The notes beneath the pieces are model-generated. The model did no database searches. It was not told where the DNA came from and was given only the letters and a program-made list of their open reading frames with translations. Below are positions 33,547 through 42,678 of a stretch of DNA of 64,000 bases, piece by piece; positions within the stretch are counted from its first letter, which is position 1, and each line of letters starts with the position of its first letter. This stretch comes from Pseudomonas graminis (GTDB taxonomy: Bacteria > Pseudomonadota > Gammaproteobacteria > Pseudomonadales > Pseudomonadaceae): the NCBI RefSeq assembly GCF_002093745.1, contig NZ_MTSB01000008.1:124001-188000 (forward strand), in the 5' to 3' direction. A program made the position numbers and the translations under genes.

Positions 33547-35208
33547 TCAGTGACGCCCCATGAACCAGACCGCTGCGAGCAGATTAAGCAGCAGTGAAAC
33601 CAGCGCCAGCGTGCGCCAGACTTTCAGCGGTTCGCGCTCCAGTAATGGCCGTGGACGCGCAACGACCGGACGATGTTCGGCCTGCTCCAGTTCCAGCAGC
33701 CATTGTTCGGCGGTTTCGTAGCGTTGATCCGGATCGGGTTGCAGCGCCTTGTCCAGGCCGTGGTTCAGCCATTGCGGCAGATCAGGCCGGTAGCGACTGG
33801 CGGGAACGGGCAGGCCGAAGCGCCGATGTTGAAACGCTTCGATCTCGCCATAGGGATAATGACCGGTCAGCAGGTAATACAACGTTACACCAACGGCATA
33901 CAGGTCCTGTCGCGGGTCTGGCTCGGCGCCATGAAACGCTTCGGGTGCAATGTAGCTGGGGGTGCCGGGCAGGTCGTCGGCGCTGGCGGTCGACAGACCG
34001 GGGCAGAAGGCCAGACCGAAATCCAGCAGGCGCAATTCGCCGTCATCACTTGCCAGCAGGTTTTCCGGCTTGATGTCGCGATGAATGATATTGCGCCGGT
34101 GCAGCAGGCCAGTGGCTCGCAACAGTCGTGTCGCCAGATCCTGCCATTGCGCCAGCGGCAAAGGGCCACTGGCCGTGAAGACATCGGCCAGCGTACGTCC
34201 GGAATACTCGCGCATCACGTAATACAGATGCTGACGCTCGGTAAGCGGGTGAAGCTCGGGAAAGAAGCGCCCGGCTACCCGGCGCAGAAACCACTCTTCA
34301 AGCAGCAGACCCTGGCCGGCACCTGCTTCGTCATGCCGGCTGGCGGGCAAGGTTTTCAGCAGCCAGGGCTGACCGTGGGCATCGTGGACCCGATACAGAA
34401 TCGATTGGCGCGAGTGCGCCACCACGCTGTCGATGCTCCAGCTTTCGAACGCCTGGCCGGGCTTCAGGGCGGGCGGCAGTGGCCATTGTTGCAACTGTAA
34501 CAACGCGTCGCCCAGATCATCCTCTCCGAGGCTGTCGACCTCGATCAACAGCGCGCTGGCATTGTCCTGACTGCCTGCGAGATGGGCTGCGCTGACCAGG
34601 GTTTTCACCGCAGCGTCGAGGTCGTCCTGCTCACCAAGAATAGAGCGAATGCTGGCATCGCCGAGTGTCGCCCAGACACCGTCGCTGACCAGCAACAGCC
34701 GCTCGCCTTCACGCAGTTCGCCGTCGAGATAATCCATGACCACGTATTGATCCAGACCCAGCGCGCGCTTGAGCACATGCTGCATGTCAGCCTGCTCCCA
34801 GACGTGATCTTCGCTGATGCGCGCAAGCGTCCCGGCGCTCCAGCGATACGCCCGGCAGTCACCGACATGGGCAAGGGTGAAGCGTCGGCCGCGCAGCACC
34901 AGCGCGCTGAGGGTGGTCATCAGGCCGTTGGCCAGCAACCAGCGATTCTGTGCCAGCAGCAGGCGATCAAGGGATTGCGCCACGCCCCAGGTCTCCGGTG
35001 TGGCGTAGTAGTCCAGCGCCAGCGCTTGCAGCGTGGATTGAGCGGCCAGCGCACCGTCGGCGCACTGGCTGACGCCGTCGGCAAGGGCGAACAGGTAGCC
35101 CTTGCTGGCCGCGAGCGCTGCAACCGGCGTGACCAGGCGCAGGGCGTCCTGATTCTCCGCTCGCGGGCCGCTGGCGCTGAACTCGGCAAAACGCAGTTGC
35201 AATGTCAT
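33547..35208 (-). CDS. Bifunctional PP2C-type phosphatase / Ser-Thr protein kinase, membrane-anchored
   Basis: A 553-residue fusion. Residues about 1-240 are a PP2C phosphatase (FALADGVSQCADG, LAHVGDCRAYRW, LLVSDGVWATLGD, GSQDNASALLIEV supply the metal-binding aspartates). Residues about 260-525 are an eukaryotic-like kinase with IIHRDIKPENLLA, LLDFGLAFCPG and GTPSYIAPEAFHG, so both halves look active. A C-terminal helix (TLALVSLLLNLLAAVWFMG) anchors it with the enzyme in the cytoplasm. It is seven bases behind the nitrate transporter gene and should be cotranscribed. It may tune uptake or assimilation; substrates are unknown. Confidence 0.9.
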   Translation of the reverse strand: MTLQLRFAEFSASGPRAENQDALRLVTPVAALAASKGYLFALADGVSQCADGALAAQSTLQALALDYYATPETWGVAQSLDRLLLAQNRWLLANGLMTTLSALVLRGRRFTLAHVGDCRAYRWSAGTLARISEDHVWEQADMQHVLKRALGLDQYVVMDYLDGELREGERLLLVSDGVWATLGDASIRSILGEQDDLDAAVKTLVSAAHLAGSQDNASALLIEVDSLGEDDLGDALLQLQQWPLPPALKPGQAFESWSIDSVVAHSRQSILYRVHDAHGQPWLLKTLPASRHDEAGAGQGLLLEEWFLRRVAGRFFPELHPLTERQHLYYVMREYSGRTLADVFTASGPLPLAQWQDLATRLLRATGLLHRRNIIHRDIKPENLLASDDGELRLLDFGLAFCPGLSTASADDLPGTPSYIAPEAFHGAEPDPRQDLYAVGVTLYYLLTGHYPYGEIEAFQHRRFGLPVPASRYRPDLPQWLNHGLDKALQPDPDQRYETAEQWLLELEQAEHRPVVARPRPLLEREPLKVWRTLALVSLLLNLLAAVWFMGRH

Positions 35209-35215
35209 CGACGGT

Positions 35216-36427
35216 TCAGACCCGCGCCGCTGTCACGGCAGCCGAACCCCACGTGGTTCTCCAGCGACGTTTGACGTTCAGCAGGCCGAACCAGGCCACC
35301 ACTGCCAGACCCGCGAACAGCCACAGCCCCAACTGGTAGTCACCGGTATTCTGTTTGATGGTGCCCAGACCGGCTGCCAGGAGAAAGCCACCAATGCCGC
35401 CGGCCATGCCGATCAGGCCGGTCATGACCCCGATTTCCTTGCGGAAGCGCTGCGGCACCAGTTGGAAAACCGCGCCGTTACCGGCCCCCAGCCCCAGCAT
35501 TGCGGCGACGAAAAGCGCCAGTGCCGCCCATGAACTCGGCAGGTTGAAGCCCACTGCTGCAATGCCGATGGCCGCGACGGCGTACATGACCGTCAAGGTG
35601 CGAATCCCGCCAAAGCGGTCCGCCAGTGCGCCACCCAGCGGGCGCATCAGGCTGCCGCCGAATACACAGGCGGCAGTGTAGTAGCCGGCAGTGATCGGGC
35701 TCAGCCCGTATTGGTCGTTGAAGTAGCCGGGCAGGGCGCTGGCCAGGCCGATAAAACCGCCGAAGGTCACGCTGTAGAAAAACATGAACCACCAGCTGTC
35801 ACGGTCGCCCAGTGCCTTGAGGTAGTCCGCCATCGACTTGGGTTTACTGCGTTCCGGTGCATTGCGCGCCATGAGGCTAAACGCAATCAGGGTCAGCACC
35901 AGCGGAATAAGGGCCAGGCCGAACACGTTGCCCCAACCGAAGCTGGCCGCCAGTACCGGCGCAATCAACGCAGCCAGCACGGTGCCTGAATTACCTGCAC
36001 CGGCAATGCCCATCGCCTTGCCTTGATGCTGCGGTGGATACCATTGCGACGCCAACGGCAGCGCAACGGCGAACGACGCCCCCGCCATGCCGAGGAACAG
36101 GCCCAGCAACAGCACCTGGCCATACGTATGAATGCCCAGTTGCCAGGCGGCGAGCAGGGCGCCGATGACAATCACCTGGCCGATGATGCCGGCGGTCTTG
36201 GGCGACAACTGGTCTGCCAGCAAGCCCATGAAGAAGCGCAGCACGGCGCCGGCCAGAATCGGCGTGGCCACCATCAGGCCGCGTTGTTGAGTCGTCAATT
36301 GCAGGTCGGTGGCGATCTGCACCGCCAGCGGGCCAAGCAGGTACCAGACCATGAAACTCAGGTCGAAGTACAGAAAGGCTGCGAACAGGGTCGGTTTATG
36401 GCCGGCCTTCCAGAAGCTTGTATCCAT
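35216..36427 (-). CDS. nasA: NarK/NasA-type nitrate/nitrite transporter (MFS)
   Basis: A 403-residue major-facilitator protein with about 12 helices. Two nitrate signatures are present: GIAGAGNSGTVLAAL in helix 5 and GLGAGNGAVFQLVP in helix 11, both typical of NNP-family permeases. The ATG at 36427 follows GAGGGG by eight bases. Membership in the nas transcript with its own antitermination leader argues for nitrate uptake for assimilation. Confidence 0.93.
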   Translation of the reverse strand: MDTSFWKAGHKPTLFAAFLYFDLSFMVWYLLGPLAVQIATDLQLTTQQRGLMVATPILAGAVLRFFMGLLADQLSPKTAGIIGQVIVIGALLAAWQLGIHTYGQVLLLGLFLGMAGASFAVALPLASQWYPPQHQGKAMGIAGAGNSGTVLAALIAPVLAASFGWGNVFGLALIPLVLTLIAFSLMARNAPERSKPKSMADYLKALGDRDSWWFMFFYSVTFGGFIGLASALPGYFNDQYGLSPITAGYYTAACVFGGSLMRPLGGALADRFGGIRTLTVMYAVAAIGIAAVGFNLPSSWAALALFVAAMLGLGAGNGAVFQLVPQRFRKEIGVMTGLIGMAGGIGGFLLAAGLGTIKQNTGDYQLGLWLFAGLAVVAWFGLLNVKRRWRTTWGSAAVTAARV

Positions 36428-36555
36428 GTGTACGCCCCTCATCATCTGCTAGTAGGTCAGTCGGGCATGGCCGCGACACGGTTTGTTCCAGACGTTGCGG
36501 TGGAGTGTTCCGGGTCACGGCGACTCCACCAGCCCCTTCGCCGGGGCTAAAACGC

Positions 36556-36668
36556 AAAAACGTCGCCTCTCTGTCCACAGCAAGGGAAAGAGATAAGCGA
36601 CGTCTTTGTCGTAAGGGAGGTAGCCGCCGTTGGCCACCGGTGCGATTGCTGTAGCAATCGCCGGGCCA
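36556..36668 (-). promoter_or_regulatory. Sigma-54-like promoter and NasT-type antitermination leader of nasA
   Basis: TGGCCC, five bases, TTGC (minus strand, 36668-36654) resembles a sigma-54 promoter with the GG and GC ten bases apart. A seven-base stem GGTGGCC / GGCTACC (36638-36619, one G-T pair) closes the hexaloop AACGGC, with A1 and G4. A GACGTCGC-containing stem with an inner TCTCT/AGAGA pair (36603-36560) runs into five T, a terminator about 130 bases before the start codon. An unexplained GCGATTGC / GCAATCGC hairpin overlaps the promoter -12 element near 36642-36661. Confidence 0.72.
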
Positions 36669-37354
36669 ATGCGCGGGAACGCGGTTCAACCGCACGCTGC
36701 ACACGGGTTTGCGTGATATCAGGACGCGGGTTTGAGCGTGCTACTGACCTTCAAGCGGGCGCCGTCCGGCAAGCGCGCTGCATAAAAGGGCGCGTCACCG
36801 AATGACGCCCTTGATCGCGTGCCGACCAGGGGTGGCAGATTTCACAAGGACCGAACCCGGAAGTTCTTATTAATGTTTTATTAAAGTTCAATGTTTTTAA
36901 TGTTTATTTAACGTGCCGCTTGTTTCACGCTGGCGTGCTGTCACGGTGAGATTATTTCAAGGCCATTGTATGTCGGTTTTAATACCGATGTTCGAGAAAC
37001 GTGAACAATGTTTAATTCAACAGCGGCGCGTGCAGGGTCGCAGGGCGGTGTGCAAATATTTAATTTACTTCTCGCAGTATCTCTGACAGCATCCGTTCTG
37101 CCGCGACTAATGCGGCCTGTCATTAAAGAGTGATCTCGCTCTTCATCAAGGCACTATAAAGTTTCAAATTGCCTGTCCATTTCGATAAGTGCTTACTTCG
37201 CAAGAAGTGACCCGGTATTCGCTCTTTTTCCGGCTTCCCGACGCGTTCGATACGGGAAGGCCGACGCCAGATGCACCTCGGCAATGCAGCCTACAGGCCG
37301 CGTTGTCTTCCTCTCCGCGCTGCTTTGAAGGGCGCCAATAAAGGACACATCATC
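36669..37354. other. AT-rich gap between nasA and the levansucrase gene
   Basis: About 690 bases with no credible gene. The centre (36861-36915 and around 36950-37080) is much more AT-rich than the surroundings, with runs such as TTATTAATGTTTTATTAAAG and TTAATGTTTATTTAACG. A GGGCGC/GCGCCC-type hairpin followed by TTTT lies near 36787-36811 on the minus strand. AT-rich upstream DNA is a common target for H-NS-like MvaT proteins (inference). It should hold the levansucrase promoter, but no match to a phage-type lscB/C leader was seen. Confidence 0.5.
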
Positions 37355-38602
37355 ATGAGTAACATCAATTACGCACCCACTGTCTGGTCCCGTGCCGACG
37401 CGCTGAAGGTCAATGAAAATGACCCGACCACCACGCAGCCACTGGTAAGCCCGGACTTTCCGGTCATGAGCGATACGGTATTCATCTGGGACACCATGCC
37501 GCTGCGAGAACTCGACGGCACGGTGGTTTCAGTCAACGGCTGGTCCGTGATCATCACCCTGACGGCCGACCGCCACCCGGACGACCCTCAATACCTGGGC
37601 GCCAACGGTCGTTATGACATCAAGCGTGACTGGGAAGACCGTCACGGCCGGGCACGCATGTGCTACTGGTATTCGCGCACCGGCAAGGACTGGATCTTTG
37701 GCGGCCGGGTGATGGCCGAAGGCGTGTCGCCGACCACCCGTGAGTGGGCCGGCACGCCGATACTCTTGAATGACAAGGGTGACATCGACCTGTACTACAC
37801 GTGCGTGACACCCGGTGCGGCCATTGCCAAAGTTCGCGGCCGTATTGTGACGTCAGACAAAGGGGTGGAGTTGAAAGACTTTACCGATGTCAAAACACTG
37901 TTTGAAGCCGACGGAAGTTATTATCAGACCGAGGCGCAAAACGCGACCTGGAACTTTCGTGACCCCAGTCCGTTTATTGACCCCAATGATGGCAAGTTGT
38001 ACATGGTCTTTGAAGGCAATGTGGCGGGTGAGCGTGGATCGCACACAGTAGGGGCTGCCGAACTTGGCCCTGTGCCACCCGGCCATGAAGAAGTGGGCGG
38101 TGCCCGATTCCAGGTGGGTTGTATTGGTCTGGCGGTGGCAAAAGACCTCAGCGGCGAAGAATGGGAAATACTGCCGCCGCTGGTGACAGCAGTGGGCGTC
38201 AATGATCAGACCGAGCGCCCGCATTATGTATTTCAAGACGGCAAGTATTACTTGTTCACCATCAGCCACAAGTTCACCTATGCCGATGGTGTTACAGGGC
38301 CGGATGGCGTCTACGGGTTTGTCGGCGAACACCTGTTCGGTCCGTACCGTCCGATGAATGCTTCGGGCCTGGTGCTCGGCAATCCGCCCGAGCAGCCATT
38401 CCAGACGTATTCCCATTGCGTCATGCCGAACGGCCTGGTGACGTCATTCATCGACAGTGTGCCCACCGAAGGCGAGGACTACCGTATCGGCGGGACCGAA
38501 GCGCCGACGGTGAGGATCCTTTTGAAAGGGGACCGCTCGTTTGTGCAGGAGGCGTATGACTACGGTTACATCCCTGCGATGAAGGATGTCACGCTGAGCT
38601 GA
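37355..38602 (+). CDS. lscA: Levansucrase, LscA type
   Basis: A 415-residue glycoside hydrolase family 68 enzyme that makes levan from sucrose. The catalytic triad is visible: FIWDTMPL (nucleophile Asp), WNFRDPSPF (transition-state Asp) and DQTERPHYV (acid/base Glu). It has no signal peptide, as in P. syringae, where secretion is signal-independent. The short N-terminus [19 protein letters not shown] and the 415-residue length fit LscA, not the 431-residue LscB/LscC with their extra leader. The start follows a weakly matched AAAGGACA. In nas context it is an unrelated passenger. LscA is thought to be poorly expressed in P. syringae (literature from memory). Confidence 0.92.
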   Translation: MSNINYAPTVWSRADALKVNENDPTTTQPLVSPDFPVMSDTVFIWDTMPLRELDGTVVSVNGWSVIITLTADRHPDDPQYLGANGRYDIKRDWEDRHGRARMCYWYSRTGKDWIFGGRVMAEGVSPTTREWAGTPILLNDKGDIDLYYTCVTPGAAIAKVRGRIVTSDKGVELKDFTDVKTLFEADGSYYQTEAQNATWNFRDPSPFIDPNDGKLYMVFEGNVAGERGSHTVGAAELGPVPPGHEEVGGARFQVGCIGLAVAKDLSGEEWEILPPLVTAVGVNDQTERPHYVFQDGKYYLFTISHKFTYADGVTGPDGVYGFVGEHLFGPYRPMNASGLVLGNPPEQPFQTYSHCVMPNGLVTSFIDSVPTEGEDYRIGGTEAPTVRILLKGDRSFVQEAYDYGYIPAMKDVTLS

Positions 38603-38620
38603 CAGCGCAGCGCTATCGCC

Positions 38621-38654
38621 CGCAAGAACGCCTGCCTGTGCAGGCGTTCTTGCG
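38621..38654. terminator. Perfect 15-base hairpin between convergent lscA and nasT
   Basis: CGCAAGAACGCCTGC pairs perfectly with GCAGGCGTTCTTGCG around a CTGT tetraloop. It lies 18 bases after lscA and four after nasT, so it probably terminates both transcripts; T runs are short. Confidence 0.75.
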
Positions 38655-38657
38655 TGT

Positions 38658-39233
38658 TTACCCCAGCAATTCGTTCATCGCGATGATTTGCTCGGCAACC
38701 TGAATCAACTTTTGCTGACGACTCATTGCCTGACGACGCATCAGCGTGTACGCCTCTTCCTCGTTGCAATCCTTCATTTTCATCAGCATGCCCTTGGCCA
38801 GCTCGATACGCTTGCGCTCTGCCAGTTGCTGATCCCTGGCATGCAGTTGCGCACGCAACGCCTGATCGCTCTCGAAACGGGCCATCGCCACATCGAGGAT
38901 GGGTTGCAGCCGTTGGGCCTGAATACCCTCGACAATATAGGCGCTCACTCCGGATTTGATCGCCTGGCGCATCACCCCTGGATCGTGTTCGTCCGTGAAC
39001 ATCACAATCGGGCGCGGCTGGTCACGGCTGACCAGCACGACTTGTTCCATCACATCGCGGCCGGGCGATTCGGTGTCGATCAGGATAACGTCCGGGCGCA
39101 CGGCTTCGACCCGCGCGGGCAGGTCGATGATCAGGCCGGACTCGTCGATCACTTCGAATCCGGCTTCGATCAATGCGGATCTGAGGCGGCCGACTTTTTT
39201 GGCAGTGTCGTTGATAAGCAGAATACGCAGCAT
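38658..39233 (-). CDS. nasT: NasT, ANTAR-domain antiterminator of nitrate assimilation
   Basis: A 191-residue regulator. Residues 1-120 form a receiver-like domain (RILLINDTAKKVGRL, VILIDTESPG with the Asp position) and residues about 130-190 form the ANTAR RNA-binding domain, KRIELAKGMLMKMKDCNEEEAYTLMRRQAMSRQQKLI. NasT binds hexaloop hairpins in nas leaders and blocks termination when NasS releases it on nitrate. The start follows nasS by 14 bases with GGAGAA upstream. Confidence 0.96.
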   Translation of the reverse strand: MLRILLINDTAKKVGRLRSALIEAGFEVIDESGLIIDLPARVEAVRPDVILIDTESPGRDVMEQVVLVSRDQPRPIVMFTDEHDPGVMRQAIKSGVSAYIVEGIQAQRLQPILDVAMARFESDQALRAQLHARDQQLAERKRIELAKGMLMKMKDCNEEEAYTLMRRQAMSRQQKLIQVAEQIIAMNELLG

Positions 39234-39247
39234 GGTCACGTTCTCCT

Positions 39248-40459
39248 TCAACGACTGGCAACAGCGGGCGCGGTATCGGCCAGCGAGTGGAGTGTGAAGC
39301 TGCGTGCGTAACCCGCCGGATCGCTGCCATCCCAGACCTTGCCGTCGATCAGCGCGCTGCTGCGCAGGGTGGCTGCGGGAGCCTCGATGCCCAGAGCGCG
39401 GGCGGCCTGACGGTACAGGTCCAGTTGCTGAACCCGGGTCGCGACGGCCAGGTAGTCCGGGTCTTCGCGCAATAGCCCCCAGCGTCGGAACTGGGTCATG
39501 AACCACATGCCATCGGACAACCACGGATAATTGACCTGTCCCTGATCATGGAAACTAACGGCGTGAGGGTCCTGCCAGTGGTTGCCGAGGCCGTCGCTGT
39601 ACTGGCCGAGCAGGCGCGGCTCGATGCAGTCCGGCGAGGTGTCCAGGTAGTCCGCGCCGCTGAGCAGTTGTGCGGTACTGCGCCGGTTATGATCGCTTTG
39701 CTCGATGAAACGGCTGGCTTCCAGCACGGCCATGATCAGCGCTCTGGCCGTGTTGGGGTTCTGCTCGACGAACTCGCGGGTGCAGCCCAGCACTTTGCCG
39801 GGGTGATCCGGCCAGATCGCCTGGCTGGTGGCGACGGTGAAGCCCAGTTGCTGATGCACGGCACTGGCGCCCCAAGGCTCGCCGACACAAAAGCCGTCGA
39901 TGCGCCCGGCCTGCAGGTGCTGCGCCATCTGAGTGGGGGGCACCACGACGCTGTTGACGTCATCGAGCGGATGGATGCCCTGGCTGGCGAGCCAGTAATA
40001 GAGCCACATGGCATGGTTGCCGGTCGGAAAGGTCTGAGCGAACGTCAGTCGTGACCCGCTTTGGTGCGCGCGTTTGTTCAGCGCCTCGGGAGTGATCACG
40101 CCGGCCTGCTGCAATTCGCGGGACAGGTTGATGCACTGGCCGTTCTGGTTGAGGCCCATCAGGATGGCCATGTCAGTCGCCGGGCCGCCGCTGATGCCCA
40201 GTTCCACGGCGTATATCAGGCCATAAAGGCTGTGCGCCGCCTGGAGCTGCCCGCTGACCAGCCTGTCGCGCAACCCGGACCATGATGTCTGGCATTTCAG
40301 GTTCAGGCTCAACCCGTAAGGCTGGGCAAAGCCCTGCGTCGCGGCGACCACCAGTGGGGCGCAGTCGGTCAGCGCCATGAAACCTACGTCCAGGCTGTTC
40401 ATTTCCGGGGCGTCGCTGCCGCCTACCCAGTCCAGGGCGTTGCCGGTTCGTTCAGTCAT
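39248..40459 (-). CDS. nasS: NasS, nitrate/nitrite-sensing periplasmic-like protein without signal peptide
   Basis: A 403-residue NrtA-like solute-binding protein ([49 protein letters not shown]). It has no signal sequence, so it acts in the cytoplasm as the nitrate sensor that holds NasT. The [21 protein letters not shown] segment is typical of nitrate-binding proteins. The preferred start is ATG at 40459; an in-frame ATG at 40483 lies at the 3' end of the leader terminator and is the alternative. Confidence 0.93.
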   Translation of the reverse strand: MTERTGNALDWVGGSDAPEMNSLDVGFMALTDCAPLVVAATQGFAQPYGLSLNLKCQTSWSGLRDRLVSGQLQAAHSLYGLIYAVELGISGGPATDMAILMGLNQNGQCINLSRELQQAGVITPEALNKRAHQSGSRLTFAQTFPTGNHAMWLYYWLASQGIHPLDDVNSVVVPPTQMAQHLQAGRIDGFCVGEPWGASAVHQQLGFTVATSQAIWPDHPGKVLGCTREFVEQNPNTARALIMAVLEASRFIEQSDHNRRSTAQLLSGADYLDTSPDCIEPRLLGQYSDGLGNHWQDPHAVSFHDQGQVNYPWLSDGMWFMTQFRRWGLLREDPDYLAVATRVQQLDLYRQAARALGIEAPAATLRSSALIDGKVWDGSDPAGYARSFTLHSLADTAPAVASR

Positions 40460-40487
40460 GCCGCGTACTTCATAAATATTCATCCAG

Positions 40488-40567
40488 AAAAAAGGCGTCG
40501 TTCTGCCCGATGCCAAGGCAAAGGGCGGAAGCGACGCCGTTGTCCATGCACCCTTCCGTCGTTGGAA
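40488..40567 (-). promoter_or_regulatory. NasT-type antitermination leader of nasS-nasT
   Basis: On the minus strand TTCC-AACGAC-GGAA (40567-40554) is a short stem with an A1/G4 hexaloop. It is followed by a GGCGTCGCTTCCGCCC / GGGCAGAACGACGCC stem with a short loop (40538-40494), then six T, 29 bases before the nasS ATG. The pattern repeats that of the other two leaders in the cluster, which suggests nasST is autoregulated. No sigma-54 site was found upstream. Confidence 0.72.
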
Positions 40568-40704
40568 TGAATGCCGATAAGGGTATCCAAGCAAGGCATA
40601 TGCCATCGTCGGCGGACGGGAAGTGTATCGTGCGCTCGCCTGAGCCGCCCGCACGCGTCTATAATCGCCACCCTGAATTCAGCTGCTTACGAGCCTATCC
40701 CGCC

Positions 40705-41736
40705 ATGTATAACCTGGCCCGCCAGTTACTGTTCAAACTTTCCCCGGAAACCTCCCACGACCTGTCGCTGGACCTGATCGGTGCCGGCGGACGGCTGGGC
40801 CTCAACGGCCTGCTGAGCAAGTCACCGGCCAGGCTGCCGGTCAGTGTCATGGGCCTGGAGTTTCCCAACCCGGTAGGGCTGGCGGCCGGCCTGGACAAGA
40901 ACGGCGCAGCCATCGACGGTTTTGCACAATTGGGTTTCGGCTTTGTCGAGATCGGCACCGTGACGCCGCGTCCGCAGCCGGGCAACCCCAAGCCGCGAGT
41001 TTTTCGCCTGCCGCATGCCGAGGCCATCATCAACCGCATGGGCTTCAACAACCTCGGTGTCGACAACCTGGTGTCCAGGGTCAAGGCGGCCAGGTACAAC
41101 GGCATTCTGGGTATCAACATCGGCAAGAACTTCGACACGCCGGTCGAGCGTGCAGTGGATGATTACCTGATCTGCCTGGACAAGGTTTACGCCCACGCCA
41201 GCTATGTCACCATCAACATCAGTTCACCCAACACAGCGGGTCTGCGCAGCCTGCAATTCGGTGACTCGCTCAAGCAGTTGCTTCAGGCCTTGAGCCTGCG
41301 CCAGCACGAACTTGCCCGGCTTCACGGCAAGCGTGTGCCGCTGGCGATCAAGATCGCCCCGGACATGACCGATGAAGAAACCGTGCTGGTCGCCGCAGCG
41401 CTGATCGAGTCGGGAATGGACGCGGTGATTGCCACCAATACCACCCTCAGTCGCAAGGGCGTGGAAGGCCTGCCGCACGGAGACGAAGCGGGCGGCCTGT
41501 CGGGGGCGCCGGTGCTGGAAAAAAGCACGCATATCGTCAAGGTACTGGCCGGTGAGCTGGCGGGCCGCCTGCCGATCATTGCCGCAGGCGGTATTACCGA
41601 GGGCAGGCATGCCGCGGAAAAAATCGCAGCGGGTGCCAGTCTGGTGCAGATCTACTCCGGTTTCATCTACAAAGGCCCGGCGCTGATTCGTCAATCGGTG
41701 GACGCCATTGCGGCCATGCCAGGCAAGACAGGCTGA
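40705..41736 (+). CDS. pyrD: Dihydroorotate dehydrogenase (quinone), class 2
   Basis: Oxidises dihydroorotate to orotate with FMN and quinone at the inner membrane, step 4 of pyrimidine synthesis. The 343-residue product has [13 protein letters not shown] (about 50-62), [33 protein letters not shown] and [10 protein letters not shown]. The N-terminal amphipathic helix ([18 protein letters not shown]) marks class 2. The ATG at 40705 is chosen because it starts this conserved helix. Confidence 0.97.
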   Translation: MYNLARQLLFKLSPETSHDLSLDLIGAGGRLGLNGLLSKSPARLPVSVMGLEFPNPVGLAAGLDKNGAAIDGFAQLGFGFVEIGTVTPRPQPGNPKPRVFRLPHAEAIINRMGFNNLGVDNLVSRVKAARYNGILGINIGKNFDTPVERAVDDYLICLDKVYAHASYVTINISSPNTAGLRSLQFGDSLKQLLQALSLRQHELARLHGKRVPLAIKIAPDMTDEETVLVAAALIESGMDAVIATNTTLSRKGVEGLPHGDEAGGLSGAPVLEKSTHIVKVLAGELAGRLPIIAAGGITEGRHAAEKIAAGASLVQIYSGFIYKGPALIRQSVDAIAAMPGKTG

Positions 41737-41746
41737 TTCGCAGGTG

Positions 41747-41774
41747 AAAAAAAGGGGCTCTTCGAAAGAGCCCC
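41747..41774 (-). terminator. Intrinsic terminator for rmf
   Basis: GGGGCTCTT / AAGAGCCCC around a three-base loop, with a run of seven T on the minus strand (41753-41747). It closes rmf transcription; pyrD on the other strand can use the hairpin but lacks the T run. Confidence 0.85.
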
Positions 41775-41875
41775 TGGGCGTTGGCCCGCCGCCCGGGTCG
41801 GGCGTGCATGGTACAGGTGTGAATCAATCAGTCATGTGTGCAGCCCGATAGAGGCCTGACAGTCTTCGTATCGCC

Positions 41876-42091
41876 TCATCCGACTGCGTGAAGTTCGTTG
41901 AGTCTGTGGATGCCCGCAGTGCCGGTCATACCGTCCCAGTTGTCGCCGCGTCCTTCGCGCCAGCCATTGATCCATGCCTGGCGTACTGACGGTAGAGTAA
42001 ATGGGCAAAGCTCACGGGATTTACCATGAACGCCGTATTGATATCCGCGTAAAAATGCTCTTTCCAACGGATCACGCTTAAGTCTTCTCAT
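41876..42091 (-). CDS. rmf: Ribosome modulation factor
   Basis: A 71-residue basic protein (MRRLKRDPLERAFLRGYQYGVHGKSRELCPF...QAWINGWREGRGDNWDG) that dimerises 70S ribosomes into 100S particles in stationary phase. The GYQYGVxGKSRELCPF and QAWINGWREGR motifs identify it. It is monocistronic with its own terminator. Confidence 0.97.
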   Translation of the reverse strand: MRRLKRDPLERAFLRGYQYGVHGKSRELCPFTLPSVRQAWINGWREGRGDNWDGMTGTAGIHRLNELHAVG

Positions 42092-42678
42092 AGGGTAATG
42101 CCCTCGTCTGTTGACTGTAATATCCCTGAGACCCCGTGGTGAGGTCGGGCAGAGTCTTCTGCCGTTGGTGCCCGCTGCCGGCGTCGCGGGCCTTTACGTC
42201 ATAACCGTTGCGGAGATGACCTGTGGTGATTTCTAACCAAACAGCAGGTCGGTGTGAATGATCGTTTTGTCATAAGCACGTCACATTCAGGTCTATCGAG
42301 CAATAAGCAGCCACGGGCCGCTCGCGTGTTTTTCGCTTCAGCCCTTTCGGGTCGGGGGCTTTAGAGCGAATTGAGATCGCTTATCAGGTGCAGATAGTGG
42401 CGCTATGCCTTGCCTGCTCAGGCGACGAAGGGTCGCCAATTCGTCGTGAAAATGTGACTTTTCACATCGGTCTTTTCGGGGGCGCTTTCTTATTGCCGAC
42501 ATCGTTCGCCCTGATATCTGTTCTAATACGCGCGCAACTGCCGCAATGACATGAAAGGATCATGCGGTGGACCGGCACACACAACGTGCCACGCAGGCGT
42601 TCTCCACGAAAGACGCCTGTTCAAATCTGGCAGGGCAATGCGTTGCCCGCCGCTGACGGCTCAGGCCCTGGAAGACAC
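42092..42678. other. Gap between rmf and rlmL with structured leader
   Basis: Divergent region of 587 bases; no gene is evident. The rlmL-proximal part holds two hairpins, CAGGCGT...ACGCCTG (42592-42617) and GGGCAA...TTGCCC (about 42633-42648). A candidate -10 TCTAAT for rlmL lies near 42520. A short tRNA-like TTCAAAT word at 42619 has no cloverleaf around it. The rmf promoter must lie in the left part, where I see only GC-rich inverted repeats. Confidence 0.45.

Noticed and set aside
37271..37354. N-terminal extension of the levansucrase to 37271
   Set aside because: LscA starts at MSNINY; the extension resembles untranslated leader and would not fit the known 415-residue length.
42592..42660. 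tRNA-like hairpin and TTCAAAT word before rlmL
   Set aside because: No acceptor stem or D arm can be built; a tRNA is not supported.
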